Shown: positions 33,012 through 42,825, numbered from the stretch's first letter. The stretch is 64,000 nt of DNA from Croceivirga sp. (GCA_028284285.1 JANQSA010000001.1:186001-250000); one strand, 5' to 3'. Notes: generated by a model not told the origin, from the sequence alone. Numbers and translations: made by a program.

Positions 33012-35030
33012 ATGAATAAGTTTTTTTTCTTCATATGGTGTTGCTTTTTTTTAGTAAATGTGGGATGCAAAAACGCCGATAATAGCCCAAAAAAGGAAGC
33101 AGCCTCCATTAACGCAAATGATGTCATACCGTTTTTCCAACATTGGAATTTAATCTTAGGTGATGGTTCCAATGTAGGTCAGGCAATGGACTATGAACAC
33201 AAGAATTTCTTTTACACTACCAGAGATGACCACGGTGATTGGGTGGTATTTAAAACCCCCAATGCGGGAAATACTCATGGCACCTCAAACAATACAAGAA
33301 CCGAACTGGCGCAATTAAAAAAGTGGTCGCCTATGACCGAAGCGAAAATGAACGCTACCCTTAAGGTAATGAATGTTTCCTCTACGGGAGATGTCCGTGT
33401 TGCAGCGACGTACTCGGTTGTGGTTGGTCAAATTCACAGTGCGGATGGGCATGAGAACGAACCACTAAAAATATTCTACAAAAAATTTCCCGGTCATACC
33501 AAAGGTTCGGTCTTTTGGAATTATGAAATCAATACCGCAGGGGATGATAACTCAGGAAGATGGGATTATTCCTATCCTGTTTGGGGCTATGACATGTCTG
33601 TGGTTGGAACAGATGAAAATTCGTTTCCGCCAGAACCAGAAGATGGCATTGCTTTAGGAGAAGCGTTTAGTTATGAGGTTGAAATCAGGGAGGGAATCAT
33701 GTACCTTAAATTCACCAGTGAAGGACATGAAACCAAAACATTCACCAAAAATCTTATCGCATCCGAATATGCAAAACGCTCAGATTTGCCGGAACAGGTT
33801 GAGAATCTATTTGTACCTGTGGGTCAGGACGGTGTTGAGCGTGAAAATGCGTATTCGGAAGAGGGCCTCTTTTTTAAATTAGGATGTTATAATCAAACGA
33901 ACGGAAAGGACCCTAAAGTAAATAGGATCTGGTGTACGGGCGCCGAAACCCATGGCGGTGATATCCGGAAACAGTATGCAGGCGGGAACTATGCTGAAGT
34001 TTGGTTTAAATCGGCAAGTATCACGATCAGCGATGATGCCATTTCGAATGTAGGATATTTTGAAGCCAATGATGGTTTAAGCCGGAAAACGGTATACCCT
34101 CATGAGGTCATTCCTTTTATGGATAAATTCAAAATACTGACAGGGGATGGAACTACCGTGGAAGATCTCACCGGGTTCCAACACAAGGATTTTTTCTACA
34201 CCGCAATTGATGGTACAAGACGTTGGGTAGTCTATAAAACACCAAATTCAGGTGTCACTTCAAAAAACTCCAGTAACACAAGAACGGAGTTGCACGAAAA
34301 AAGGGAATGGACTCCTGAACAAGGAGGCAGCTTAACGGGTACCTGCAAGGTCATGCAGGTCTCCATTTCCGGTGATGCCAGGGTCGCAGCCTCCTACTCC
34401 GTGGTGGTGGGTCAAATTCATAGTGGTGAGGGGCACGAAAATGAACCTTTAAAAATATTCTACAAGAAATTCCCGGGCCATACCAAAGGTTCCGTTTTTT
34501 GGAATTATGAAATTAATACCGCAGGTGATGACAATTCTGGTAGGTGGGATTATTCAACCGCCGTTTGGGGACATGATATGTCTGTCATTGGAACAAGTAA
34601 AAATGACTATCCTGCTGAGCCGGTTGACGGAATAGCACTGGGTGAAGAATTCAGTTATGAAGTAAATGTGTATAAGGGCATCATGTACCTCACCTTCAAA
34701 AGTGAGGGACATGAAACGAAAACATTTACTAAAAATCTGATCAAATCCGAATACGTAAATCGTTCGGACCTCCCAACTCAAGTCGAGAAATTATTTGTGC
34801 CTATAGGACAAGATGGTACGGAAAGAGCCATAGCCTATAGTGGAGAGTTAAACTATTTTAAACAGGGTGCTTATAACCAAACCAATGGGAAAAGTCCGGA
34901 AACAAACAGGGTATGGTGTGCCGGTGCGGAAGTATATGGCGGTAATATCGCCAGGCAATATGCAAATGGTTGTTACGCAGAAGTGTGGTTCAGGGAAGCA
35001 ACCATTGGTCCCGGGATTCCACCAAAATAG
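33012..35030 (+). CDS. Tandem PL7 alginate lyase lipoprotein (two catalytic domains)
   Basis: This 672-aa protein has a lipoprotein signal (FLVNVGCKNADN) and two PL7 domains of about 310 residues. Domain 1 (about 35-340) shows NTRTEL, VVVGQIHS and FFKLGCYNQTNG. Domain 2 (about 360-670) shows NTRTELHE, VVVGQIHSGEGHENEP and YFKQGAYNQTNG. The R, Q, H and Y residues needed for PL7 beta-elimination are present in both. The long block NEPLKIFYKKFPGHTKGSVF is identical in the two, although the DNA carries many synonymous changes. The sequence resembles PL7 subfamily 5 (AlyA5-like exolytic lyases) from memory. It cleaves alginate or oligo-alginate at the cell surface or in the periplasm and leads a transcript with kdgF. 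Confidence 0.9.
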   Translation: MNKFFFFIWCCFFLVNVGCKNADNSPKKEAASINANDVIPFFQHWNLILGDGSNVGQAMDYEHKNFFYTTRDDHGDWVVFKTPNAGNTHGTSNNTRTELAQLKKWSPMTEAKMNATLKVMNVSSTGDVRVAATYSVVVGQIHSADGHENEPLKIFYKKFPGHTKGSVFWNYEINTAGDDNSGRWDYSYPVWGYDMSVVGTDENSFPPEPEDGIALGEAFSYEVEIREGIMYLKFTSEGHETKTFTKNLIASEYAKRSDLPEQVENLFVPVGQDGVERENAYSEEGLFFKLGCYNQTNGKDPKVNRIWCTGAETHGGDIRKQYAGGNYAEVWFKSASITISDDAISNVGYFEANDGLSRKTVYPHEVIPFMDKFKILTGDGTTVEDLTGFQHKDFFYTAIDGTRRWVVYKTPNSGVTSKNSSNTRTELHEKREWTPEQGGSLTGTCKVMQVSISGDARVAASYSVVVGQIHSGEGHENEPLKIFYKKFPGHTKGSVFWNYEINTAGDDNSGRWDYSTAVWGHDMSVIGTSKNDYPAEPVDGIALGEEFSYEVNVYKGIMYLTFKSEGHETKTFTKNLIKSEYVNRSDLPTQVEKLFVPIGQDGTERAIAYSGELNYFKQGAYNQTNGKSPETNRVWCAGAEVYGGNIARQYANGCYAEVWFREATIGPGIPPK

Positions 35031-35086
35031 AGCGGGCAGCAAGATCGAGGGCCAGGTTTGAGTAACTAATTAAGAAGCTATATACT

Positions 35087-35437
35087 ATGAAAACTTTTGG
35101 AGCAAGTAAGGAATTTATCAAGGGAGAAGACCTCGATTGGGAAGTCGTCGGAGAAGGCCTAAAACGAAAGATCATGGGCTATGATGACAAAATCATGCTG
35201 GTCAAAGTCCACTTTGAAGTGGGTGCCGTGGGTCAAATGCACGAACACTATCATTCACAAGTGACCTATGTTGAGAGTGGAAGTTTTGATGTAACGATCG
35301 ATGGTAAGACCCGGCCCCTAAAAGGGGGAGATGCTTTCTACATCCCACCACATGCCTTGCACGGTGCAGTCTGTACCCAAGCCGGAGTTTTGATCGATGT
35401 CTTCAGCCCTATTCGGGAAGATTTTATGCAATCCTAG
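35087..35437 (+). CDS. kdgF: KdgF-type cupin (unsaturated uronate to linear keto sugar)
   Basis: This 116-aa single-domain cupin has GAVGQMHEHYHSQVTYVESGSF and YIPPHALHGAV, the metal-binding histidines and glutamine of KdgF (HxH, Q, H). KdgF converts the unsaturated uronate released by alginate or pectin lyases to DEH/DKI, feeding the reductase. It lies 56 bp after the lyase gene in the same direction and is part of the alginate pathway encoded in this region. It is cytoplasmic, without a signal peptide. Confidence 0.9.
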   Translation: MKTFGASKEFIKGEDLDWEVVGEGLKRKIMGYDDKIMLVKVHFEVGAVGQMHEHYHSQVTYVESGSFDVTIDGKTRPLKGGDAFYIPPHALHGAVCTQAGVLIDVFSPIREDFMQS

Positions 35438-35555
35438 TGAAGGGAGAAGACGATTCTGTTTGACCTTTTTTTTAAAAAAATGAACAGAGCTATCAATTCC
35501 GTAAAATTTTAACATTTAAATGCAAAAATCATTTTTTTTTAACCCTTTGATAACA

Positions 35556-35600
35556 TATATTTGGTAAACCAAATTGGTTGACCAGTTTGGAAAACCAATA
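35556..35600 (+). promoter_or_regulatory. Promoter -7 box and FadR-type operator before susC
   Basis: TATATTTG (35556-35563) matches TAnnTTTG and runs straight into TTGGTAAACCAAATTGGTTG and ACCAG, a close relative of the operators at 32981 and 40550. A further TTTGGAAAACCAA follows. It lies about 270-310 bp upstream of susC. Confidence 0.7.
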
Positions 35601-35652
35601 AAATAGCGAAAACCAATAAAATCTTATTTACATGAGATCAAACAGTACATAA

Positions 35653-35684
35653 AAAAAAGGATAGGTGCACGCCTATCCTTTTAA
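35653..35684 (+). terminator. Strong hairpin in the susC leader (attenuator or kdgF terminator)
   Basis: AAGGATAGG and CCTATCCTT pair around TGCACG, flanked by A and T runs. It lies downstream of the susC operator, so a transcript from that promoter must cross it before susC. Confidence 0.7.
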
Positions 35685-35868
35685 AGATTACTTCTTGTAG
35701 GAGGGAAGTAAAATTCAACAAATACACATTACATGCAAATTTGAAGAATTCAAAAGTAATCAAATTCCCTTAAAATTTGCGGATACGATGTGGTAGGCTA
35801 ACTGATTTGTAAGCATTCCTCTCAGGGATTTGCGATTGAACTAACTTTTGAAATTAACTAAATAACAA
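35685..35868 (+). other. susC leader region
   Basis: This 184-bp AT-rich stretch lies between the hairpin and the susC start. I see no gene in it. If transcription starts at the operator promoter it is part of a 5' leader of about 300 nt. Confidence 0.4.
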
Positions 35869-38800
35869 ATGAACTTTAGAATGAAACTAACAATAGTTGT
35901 AATGTTGTTGGTCAACATACAGCTATTTGCTCAGGAGTTTGCCGTAACGGGAACCGTTACTGATGTGAACAATACGCCAATACCAGGCGCTAATGTGGTG
36001 GTACTGAACACCACTAGAGGGACCCAGACCGATTTTGACGGTAACTATACCCTTAATGTTTCAAGCGGTGAAACGCTTCAATTCTCATACATTGGATATG
36101 CAGCACAGACCGTTACGATCACCAACCAAACAGTCATTGATATTATACTACAGGAAGATACTTCACAACTTGACGAGGTAGTTGTGATTGGTTACGGTAC
36201 CCGAAAAAAGTCTTCCTTAACTGGTGCGGTTGCCAAAGTTGATGGGGGCGAAATAGCCGCTATTCAAGCTAACCGGGTTGATGATGCATTGGCAGGTAAA
36301 TTAGCCGGTGTTTTGATTCAAAATCAAGATGGGTCGCCCGGAGCCGATCCCAAGATTCAGGTGAGGGCAGCATCCTCTATCTCGGGAGACTCAAATCCAC
36401 TTATTGTTGTGGATGGGTATCCTATTTCAGGAAGTTTGGCAACGGTAAACCCTAACGATATTCAAAGTCTGGAGGTGTTAAAAGATGCCGCCTCCGCCGC
36501 TATTTATGGTTCCAGGGGTGCCAATGGTGTTATTTTGATTACAACCAAGAAAGGAAGACAAGGTAAAGCAAGTTTCAGTTACAATGCTTTTGCGAGCTTC
36601 TCTAGTAAGTATCGCGACAATATTCTAAAATCAGGCCCTGAATGGGCTGAGATTTCAAGAAGAGAGATTGCTGCCGGAAATTGGGACCTTTCTCAGGTAG
36701 ATCCGGATTTTGTGGAGTTTCGATTAAATGCCTATGAAAATTCACCCGGCGCTATAAGTCCGGAAGATTGGCTTTTTCAAACCGGCAGTATTATGAGTCA
36801 TGACTTTAGTATAAGCGGAGGTACGGAAGATGTAAATTACTTTGCTTCCCTTGGATATCAAAATGCCGAGGGGGTTATAATCACTGAAGGTTTTGAAAGG
36901 TTAAATGCGCGTTTAAATATCGACGCGAAAATGGGAAAAAAGTTCAGAACAGGGCTCAGTTTCAACGGATTTAGATCGCATAGGGATATTTTAGGTCATG
37001 ATATGAGAGACCTTCTGAGAGCGTATGGCGTTCATCCCATTTACCATACTGAAGAATCCATTGCATTTGTACAGCAATTGGACCAACAGGCACAGGCATT
37101 GGGGCTTGATCCGTTTGATACCGGGTATAGAGGTTCAACATATGAAGCAAGTAGTATTTACGACCTGCAGCCCGGTATGGCGGCGCAGGACTGGCACTAC
37201 GGGAGAGCCAATAATGGTATTGGAGGGTCCGGAGATGCCGGGCCAGCCGCAAAGCTTGATAACACCGAACGTTGGGAAAGAACATTCTTCGGCAATGTCA
37301 GTTCTTATTTGCAGTACGAGATCATCGACGGGTTGAACGTAAAGACCGTATTAGGTGGAGATTATAGGGATACCCAACGCTATGAACACAGATTACTTGG
37401 ATTCGATTCAAGGGCAAGGCCTGGTCAAACCTCCATGGACCAAACCGATTTAAAAGTGGTTTCAGTATTAAGTGAGACCACCTTGAACTTTGCAAAAACC
37501 ATTGGTAAACATGAGATAGGGGCTGTAGCCGGTATTGAATTTCAAACCACGACCTTTCGGGGAACTGCCTTAAGCGGTGCAAATGTCCCGGATACCGACA
37601 TTCAAAACTTCAACTTGTTCAATCCGGAAGATATTACCGTTACGGAACGGGACGAGAAAAGGGTTAGGGAAAGCGTCTTTGGAAGGATAAATTATGCCTA
37701 TGACAATCGTTTTTTATTCTCCGCATCATTAAGAAGGGATGGGGATTCCCGTTTTGGAGCGAACAATAGATATGAAACATTCCCGGCACTTTCCGTGGGC
37801 TGGAACATTCATAATGAGGCGTTTTGGACACCACTTTCAGAAATGATAAGCACTTTTAAACCAAGGTTCAGTACGGGCTCCTTAGGTACCGAGTCATTTT
37901 TGGGATCCTATGATGCCTTGAGTCTATTGGAACCCCAAGCCACCATTTTCGGTACTGGTTTTCTAATCCCGGACAATGTGGCCAACCCGGATTTGACCTG
38001 GCAAACCAATACGGAACGAAACTATGGTGTTGATCTGGGGTTTGCAAAGAACCGCATCCGATTGGGTGTGGATTACTATACCTCCGATATTGAGGACATT
38101 TTAATCAATCAAAGTGTTTCTGAAGTATTGGGTACCCCTTCCATAGTACTCAATTCCGGTGATGTAAGAAGTTCGGGGTGGGAGTTTGAATTGAATGCGA
38201 TCGTAGTGAACAATGACAGTTTCTCCTGGAACCTTGGGGCTAACTTAGCTACAGTTGAGACCGAAATCACGGATTTAGGCGGCCTGACTGAATTGCCGCA
38301 AACCATTTATGGCCAAAGTGGAAGAGGTCCTGTGTTTAGAAATTACGTAGGTGGGGAAATTGGTGAAATGTGGGGATTGGAAACCATTGGTGAGGTGGAG
38401 ATGATTTATTTGGAAGATGGTACGAGACATCCAAACAACACGAGTGGAGAATCTTACATAGTAGATCAAAATGGCGATGGTGTAATTGACGCTACAAGAA
38501 CTGTGGAAGACGGTGGGGATTTGGTAAAAATTGGCCAGAACACACCTGATTTTTATTGGGGTTTGAACAGTTCGTTGAACTACAAAGCTTTTGATATGTC
38601 ATTCCAGTTTCAAGGGGCACATGGCGGTGAAGTTTACAATATCGACCCGCTTTATTATGAATCACAATGGAGTGGCAGATTGGTGGATAGTTTTGATGCC
38701 AATGATGATGGCATTGCAGATCATAATGGGGAGTTTTATATCGGCAATAGATTTCAAACAGATGCCACCATACAAGATGCTTCTTATATAGCGTTGCGAA

Positions 38801-39042
38801 ACTTGACTTTGGGATATACGCTTAATCCCGGGCTTATTGAAAAATTAGGTTTAAAGACTTTAAGGCTATATGCTGCAGCTACTAATTTGTTATACCTGTG
38901 GGGAGATGACTATACCTCGTATAACCCGGAGGGTGTAGAGATTACGAATTCTGGCTATTTAGGGCCAACAACCTTTGGGGTACAAGTGGGTGCAAGTCCG
39001 ATCGTTAGAAGTTTTACACTTGGTTTAAATGTAAATTTTTAA
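35869..39042 (+). CDS. SusC-family TonB-dependent outer-membrane transporter
   Basis: This 1057-aa protein has a signal peptide (LLVNIQLFAQ), a carboxypeptidase-regulatory-like domain (VTGTVTDVNNTPIPGANVVV), a TonB box region (LDEVVVIGYGTRKKSSLTGAV), a plug with the SusC signature (LKDAASAAIYGSRGANGVILITTKKG) and a beta-barrel ending in an aromatic strand (LGLNVNF). With the SusD 9 bp downstream it forms the importer for alginate oligosaccharides, as in Zobellia. The ATG at 35869 is used; MKLTIVV 12 bp later is an equally good start. Confidence 0.95.
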   Translation: MNFRMKLTIVVMLLVNIQLFAQEFAVTGTVTDVNNTPIPGANVVVLNTTRGTQTDFDGNYTLNVSSGETLQFSYIGYAAQTVTITNQTVIDIILQEDTSQLDEVVVIGYGTRKKSSLTGAVAKVDGGEIAAIQANRVDDALAGKLAGVLIQNQDGSPGADPKIQVRAASSISGDSNPLIVVDGYPISGSLATVNPNDIQSLEVLKDAASAAIYGSRGANGVILITTKKGRQGKASFSYNAFASFSSKYRDNILKSGPEWAEISRREIAAGNWDLSQVDPDFVEFRLNAYENSPGAISPEDWLFQTGSIMSHDFSISGGTEDVNYFASLGYQNAEGVIITEGFERLNARLNIDAKMGKKFRTGLSFNGFRSHRDILGHDMRDLLRAYGVHPIYHTEESIAFVQQLDQQAQALGLDPFDTGYRGSTYEASSIYDLQPGMAAQDWHYGRANNGIGGSGDAGPAAKLDNTERWERTFFGNVSSYLQYEIIDGLNVKTVLGGDYRDTQRYEHRLLGFDSRARPGQTSMDQTDLKVVSVLSETTLNFAKTIGKHEIGAVAGIEFQTTTFRGTALSGANVPDTDIQNFNLFNPEDITVTERDEKRVRESVFGRINYAYDNRFLFSASLRRDGDSRFGANNRYETFPALSVGWNIHNEAFWTPLSEMISTFKPRFSTGSLGTESFLGSYDALSLLEPQATIFGTGFLIPDNVANPDLTWQTNTERNYGVDLGFAKNRIRLGVDYYTSDIEDILINQSVSEVLGTPSIVLNSGDVRSSGWEFELNAIVVNNDSFSWNLGANLATVETEITDLGGLTELPQTIYGQSGRGPVFRNYVGGEIGEMWGLETIGEVEMIYLEDGTRHPNNTSGESYIVDQNGDGVIDATRTVEDGGDLVKIGQNTPDFYWGLNSSLNYKAFDMSFQFQGAHGGEVYNIDPLYYESQWSGRLVDSFDANDDGIADHNGEFYIGNRFQTDATIQDASYIALRNLTLGYTLNPGLIEKLGLKTLRLYAAATNLLYLWGDDYTSYNPEGVEITNSGYLGPTTFGVQVGASPIVRSFTLGLNVNF

Positions 39043-39051
39043 ATAAAAAAA

Positions 39052-40392
39052 ATGAAAACAGTATATAAATCAGTCTTAGGAGTATTGTTGTTGCTCACGG
39101 CATGTGATAACGATTTGGATCAATTTCCACCTAATATCGCTAGTTCGGATTCTTTAACGGATTTTGAGGGGGTTTTGAATGCAGCATATTACTATCAGTT
39201 GGGCACTGTTACGCCAATGGCGATAATGGGTGAATTCAGGGCGGATAATGCTTTTATGTTTGAACCGCCATTTACCGAATTTGATGAATACGACAATGGT
39301 CTCACCGCTATGGAAGACCAGTTTTTCGGGCCTTTCTATACGGCTTTGTACAGATCCATACTAAGTGTGAACAATGTTATCGAAAATTCCACCGATGCTA
39401 CGGAAATAGGTGAAGCTAAGTTTTTAAGGGCCCTGTCATACTTTAAACTGGTACAGGTTTTTGGAGATGTAACCGTAAACCTTTCCGCAACTCCCAGCCT
39501 TACAGATACCTCTATCTTGGTGAGACAACCTGCTTCGGAAGTGTATGATAATGTCATTATTCCGGATTTACAGGACGCCATAGCCGCTTTGGATATTGAA
39601 ATCATGGATGGAAGAGCGTCCAGATTGGCGGCTCAAAGCCTATTGGGCAAAGTATATGCTTTTAGGGGCGATTATGCGAGCGCAGAACCACAGCTAGCTG
39701 CTGTTGTGGAAGGAGCTGAAGCCGCTGGAATTAGTTTAATAGCCAACTTTAACGAGATTTTTGGAGCAGAATTTGAAGTTGGGAATTCCGAAATTATATT
39801 TTCAACCCAAATATCAAGTTCCATAACGGATGAGTATACTTTTGGCTCTGATTTCTGGAACTGGTTCGTTGGGGATGATTCAAAATCCGATTTTCCCGTA
39901 GACCAGGATTTAGTGGCTGCTTTTGATGCCAGCGATGCTAATGGCGGGGGTATAGATCTGAGAAGAGCGGTAACACTTAATGATGATGGCTTAACAGCTA
40001 TAAAATTTCCCAAGGAAGGTGGTTTAGGTCCTGAGCATGACTGGATAGAAATACGATTGGCAGATATTATTCTGTTATACGCAGAGACACTAAATGAAAA
40101 TGGTGCTCCGGCTTCAACCGTACTTCCTTTATTGGATGACATAAGAGCAAGAGCAGGTTTAAATAGCTTAACGGGAACAGTAAACACACAAGCTGAGGTT
40201 AGACAGGCTATTCTGGATGAAAGAAGGTTGGAATTGGCCTTTGAAGGACACAGATGGTTCGATTTGGTCAGAACCGGCGCAGTAGATGCCGAAATGGGGG
40301 AAACGATCAATCCCAACTATCATGTGTTTCCTATCCCTGTCTCGGAAATTCTTGCCACCGATGGTGTAATTACACAGAACGCCGGGTACTGA
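39052..40392 (+). CDS. SusD-family glycan-binding lipoprotein
   Basis: This 446-aa protein has a lipoprotein signal (LLLLTACDNDLDQFPP) and the RagB/SusD pattern: an N-terminal TPR-like part (EAKFLRALSYFKLVQVFGDV), then IRLADIILLYAETLNE, ILDERRLELAFEGHRWFDLVRTG and a C-terminal FPIPVSEI. It binds alginate oligomers at the surface and caps the SusC channel. It is encoded 9 bp after susC and is surely co-transcribed with it. Confidence 0.95.
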   Translation: MKTVYKSVLGVLLLLTACDNDLDQFPPNIASSDSLTDFEGVLNAAYYYQLGTVTPMAIMGEFRADNAFMFEPPFTEFDEYDNGLTAMEDQFFGPFYTALYRSILSVNNVIENSTDATEIGEAKFLRALSYFKLVQVFGDVTVNLSATPSLTDTSILVRQPASEVYDNVIIPDLQDAIAALDIEIMDGRASRLAAQSLLGKVYAFRGDYASAEPQLAAVVEGAEAAGISLIANFNEIFGAEFEVGNSEIIFSTQISSSITDEYTFGSDFWNWFVGDDSKSDFPVDQDLVAAFDASDANGGGIDLRRAVTLNDDGLTAIKFPKEGGLGPEHDWIEIRLADIILLYAETLNENGAPASTVLPLLDDIRARAGLNSLTGTVNTQAEVRQAILDERRLELAFEGHRWFDLVRTGAVDAEMGETINPNYHVFPIPVSEILATDGVITQNAGY

Positions 40393-40549
40393 TGTATAGC
40401 GTAAGATAAGATGACAAGTAGTAATTGTTTGAGTTAGTTTGGTTATGCAAAAGGCTGTTGGCAAAGCTTTTGTTCAATGGCCTTTTAAATATTTATCAAA
40501 GAAATGCCAAAGGCACGTTTACTTTGTTGGAGTAATTTTATAAATTTAA

Positions 40550-40572
40550 CAAACCAATCTGGTTAACCAATT
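40550..40572 (+). promoter_or_regulatory. FadR-type operator before the regulator gene
   Basis: AAACCAATCTGGTT and AACCAATTT repeat the core of the operator at 32981. It lies about 20 bp before the regulator start, with a TTTG / TAAATTTA promoter-like pair upstream (weak spacing). Autoregulation is likely. Confidence 0.75.
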
Positions 40573-40590
40573 TAAGGGTGAATTAATACT

Positions 40591-41298
40591 ATGCGATTAG
40601 ATATACTGACAAAGAGCGAGATACACGGGGTTCAAAAGGAAATTATTTCCAATCTCAAGGAATTTATAGAGTACAAGAACCTGGAGCCGGGGGATAAGCT
40701 CCCCTCTGAGAGAATGCTTTCAGAAAAGTTTGGCGTGAGCCGAAGCAACATCAGAGAGGCCATTCAGAAGCTCGAATTTTTTGGCATACTTAAATCCAGG
40801 CCACAAAGCGGAACCTTTATAGCCAATATTGGAAGGGTGGCCATGAGTGGTATGCTGGAAGATATCCTGAGGTTAGAAGACCCGGATTTCAAGTCTTTGG
40901 TGGAAACCCGGATTTTGTTGGAATTAAAAACCTGCAGGCTTGCCGCACTGCGCAGAACGGAAGAGCATTTGCAACAAATGGAAGAAGCGTTGAAAGCATA
41001 TGAGGAAAAGGTTCTCAACGATGAGGATGCGGTTCAGGAAGATTTGCTTTTTCATTTGGCGATTGCCAGGGCCAGTGGTAACAGTACCATGAACACCTTC
41101 ATGCTTATCATAACCCCTGAGATCATTACCAATTTCGAAAAATATCATGTTTGCGATAAAAATCAGGCCTTTTTGGGTATTCAGGAACATAAGGATATTT
41201 ATAAGGCCATCAAGGCTCAGGATCCACAATTGGCCAAAGAAAAAATGAAAAGGCATTTTCGGGTGCTGTATCAGTATTGTTATAACATAAAAGAATGA
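40591..41298 (+). CDS. FadR/GntR-family regulator of the alginate genes
   Basis: This 235-aa regulator has a GntR winged helix (LEPGDKLPSERMLSEKFGVSRSNIREAIQKLEFFGILKSRPQSG, about residues 28-72) and an FCD ligand domain with its metal or ligand residues (LLELKTCRLAA, EDLLFHLAIARASGNS, EHKDIYKAIKAQDPQLAKEKMKRHF). FCD regulators in uronate pathways bind KDG or related acids and release DNA. Its operator-like site lies directly upstream and recurs before susC and the lyase gene. It stands between the import genes and the metabolic genes. Confidence 0.92.
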   Translation: MRLDILTKSEIHGVQKEIISNLKEFIEYKNLEPGDKLPSERMLSEKFGVSRSNIREAIQKLEFFGILKSRPQSGTFIANIGRVAMSGMLEDILRLEDPDFKSLVETRILLELKTCRLAALRRTEEHLQQMEEALKAYEEKVLNDEDAVQEDLLFHLAIARASGNSTMNTFMLIITPEIITNFEKYHVCDKNQAFLGIQEHKDIYKAIKAQDPQLAKEKMKRHFRVLYQYCYNIKE

Positions 41299-41308
41299 TT
41301 GCTTAAGC

Positions 41309-41336
41309 GAAAACGAAATTGCACGCTTTCGTTTTC
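41309..41336 (+). terminator. Terminator-like hairpin after the regulator
   Basis: GAAAACGAAA and TTTCGTTTTC form a 10-bp stem with an 8-nt loop 10 bp after the FadR-type stop codon. The T-rich arm itself serves as the tail. Confidence 0.65.
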
Positions 41337-41523
41337 ACAATTTTGAAATATTTGGAGGGAAGAAAACTTAACGAAATATGATAGTCCTGGCTACTTGTTC
41401 GTAGGATCTACGTATCAGATGTAAGTTGCGAAAGTTTTGAAAAAAAGGAGTGGTTCTATGTACACCACAGTGCCTTTCAGGAAACTTTTGTCGTATTCCC
41501 ACGGAATTCTAAAAAAAAGAAAG

Positions 41524-42825
41524 ATGAAACTAAAAGGCTTACGTTGGTGGGTAATAGCGCTAATAGCCATTGCAACGGTAATTAATTACATTGACAGACA
41601 ATCAATTAATGTTCTCTGGCCAGAGATTTCTGAACAACTATATCCTGATAAATCAAGTGATGAACGGAAAGAGATTTTTTCGTGGATCTCAATAGTTTTT
41701 GTTTTTTCCTATGCATTTGGCCAGGCTATATTTGGCAAAATCTTTGATTGGATCGGAACCCGTTTGGGCTTCGTTTTATCCATAGGTGTATGGTCTATCG
41801 CCACGGCGCTACATGCGATAGCCACTTCATTTTCAAGTTTCGCAATCTTTCGTGCTATTTTGGGAGTTGCGGAAGCAGGTAACTGGCCGGGGGCCACGAA
41901 AGGAAATGCGGAATGGTTCCCGACCAAAGAACGTGCCTTTGCCCAGGGCCTGTTTAATTCCGGAGCCGCCATTGGAGGGATTATCTCAATTCCATTAATA
42001 GCTTTTTTAACCATATATTTTAGTTGGCAGGCCATTTTCGTAATCGTTGGCCTTACGGGCTTGCTTTGGCTTATACCCTGGTGGATAGTGGTAAAATCGC
42101 CACCGGGAAAGCATCCTTGGATTACGGATGAAGAACGGAATTATATTTTAACGGGGCAAAAAAACCAGGATACAGACGAAGATGGGACCCCTGATGACGG
42201 TTATACTCCCAATACAGGACAATTGCTTTCACATAGACAAAGTTGGGGGGTGATCATTTCTTCAGCGGCAATTGACCCGATTTGGTGGCTATTTGTTTTT
42301 TGGATTCCCATTTACCTATCGGAAGTATATGGTATGGACGTCAAGTCAATCGGACTCTATGGCTGGGTGCCTTACGTGGGTGCCATGCTTGGGGCGTGGT
42401 TTGGAGGGCTCATTGCGCAGAATAGAATAAAAGTGGGATGGTCCATAGATAAAACCCGTAAGACCGTTATCGGACTTGGATGTCTGATCATGTTGCCTTC
42501 TTTATTGGCAATGGCCAATCCCGGCGGGCCGGTCACCGCGGTATTGATCATGGCGGTCATCCTATTCGGTTTCCAAACGGCCATTGGAAATGTACAAACC
42601 TTGCCCAGTGACTTTTTTAGCGGCAAAACGGTAGGTACGCTTGCAGGATTTTCGGGAATGGCTGCAAAACTCACCGCAGCGGGATTAACCTATCTGGTGC
42701 CCTGGCTTACTAAAGGTGGTAACTACACACCAGCTTTTGTCATCGGTGCTTCGTTGGCAATACTTACGCTAATCAGTGTTTTGGTACTATGCGGGAGAAT
42801 ACAACCCTTGAAAAGCAAAATTTAA
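41524..42825 (+). CDS. MFS hexuronate/DEH transporter (ExuT-like)
   Basis: This 433-aa, twelve-helix major facilitator has the anion:cation symporter motifs: VINYIDRQSINVLWPEI in helix 1, FGKIFDWIGTRLGF in the 2-3 loop and GVAEAGNWPGATKGNAEWFP in helix 4-5. The arrangement matches ExuT-type hexuronate carriers. It probably carries unsaturated uronates or DEH across the inner membrane. I place the start at MKLKGLRWW; the longer frame adds a non-family 29-residue tail. It begins the metabolic part of the alginate cluster. Confidence 0.9.
   Translation: MKLKGLRWWVIALIAIATVINYIDRQSINVLWPEISEQLYPDKSSDERKEIFSWISIVFVFSYAFGQAIFGKIFDWIGTRLGFVLSIGVWSIATALHAIATSFSSFAIFRAILGVAEAGNWPGATKGNAEWFPTKERAFAQGLFNSGAAIGGIISIPLIAFLTIYFSWQAIFVIVGLTGLLWLIPWWIVVKSPPGKHPWITDEERNYILTGQKNQDTDEDGTPDDGYTPNTGQLLSHRQSWGVIISSAAIDPIWWLFVFWIPIYLSEVYGMDVKSIGLYGWVPYVGAMLGAWFGGLIAQNRIKVGWSIDKTRKTVIGLGCLIMLPSLLAMANPGGPVTAVLIMAVILFGFQTAIGNVQTLPSDFFSGKTVGTLAGFSGMAAKLTAAGLTYLVPWLTKGGNYTPAFVIGASLAILTLISVLVLCGRIQPLKSKI

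Noticed and set aside
39672-40316. Minus-strand ORF of 214 aa inside susD
   Set aside because: It is the shadow of the SusD codons; the serine-rich translation has no domain, and the plus-strand gene is certain.
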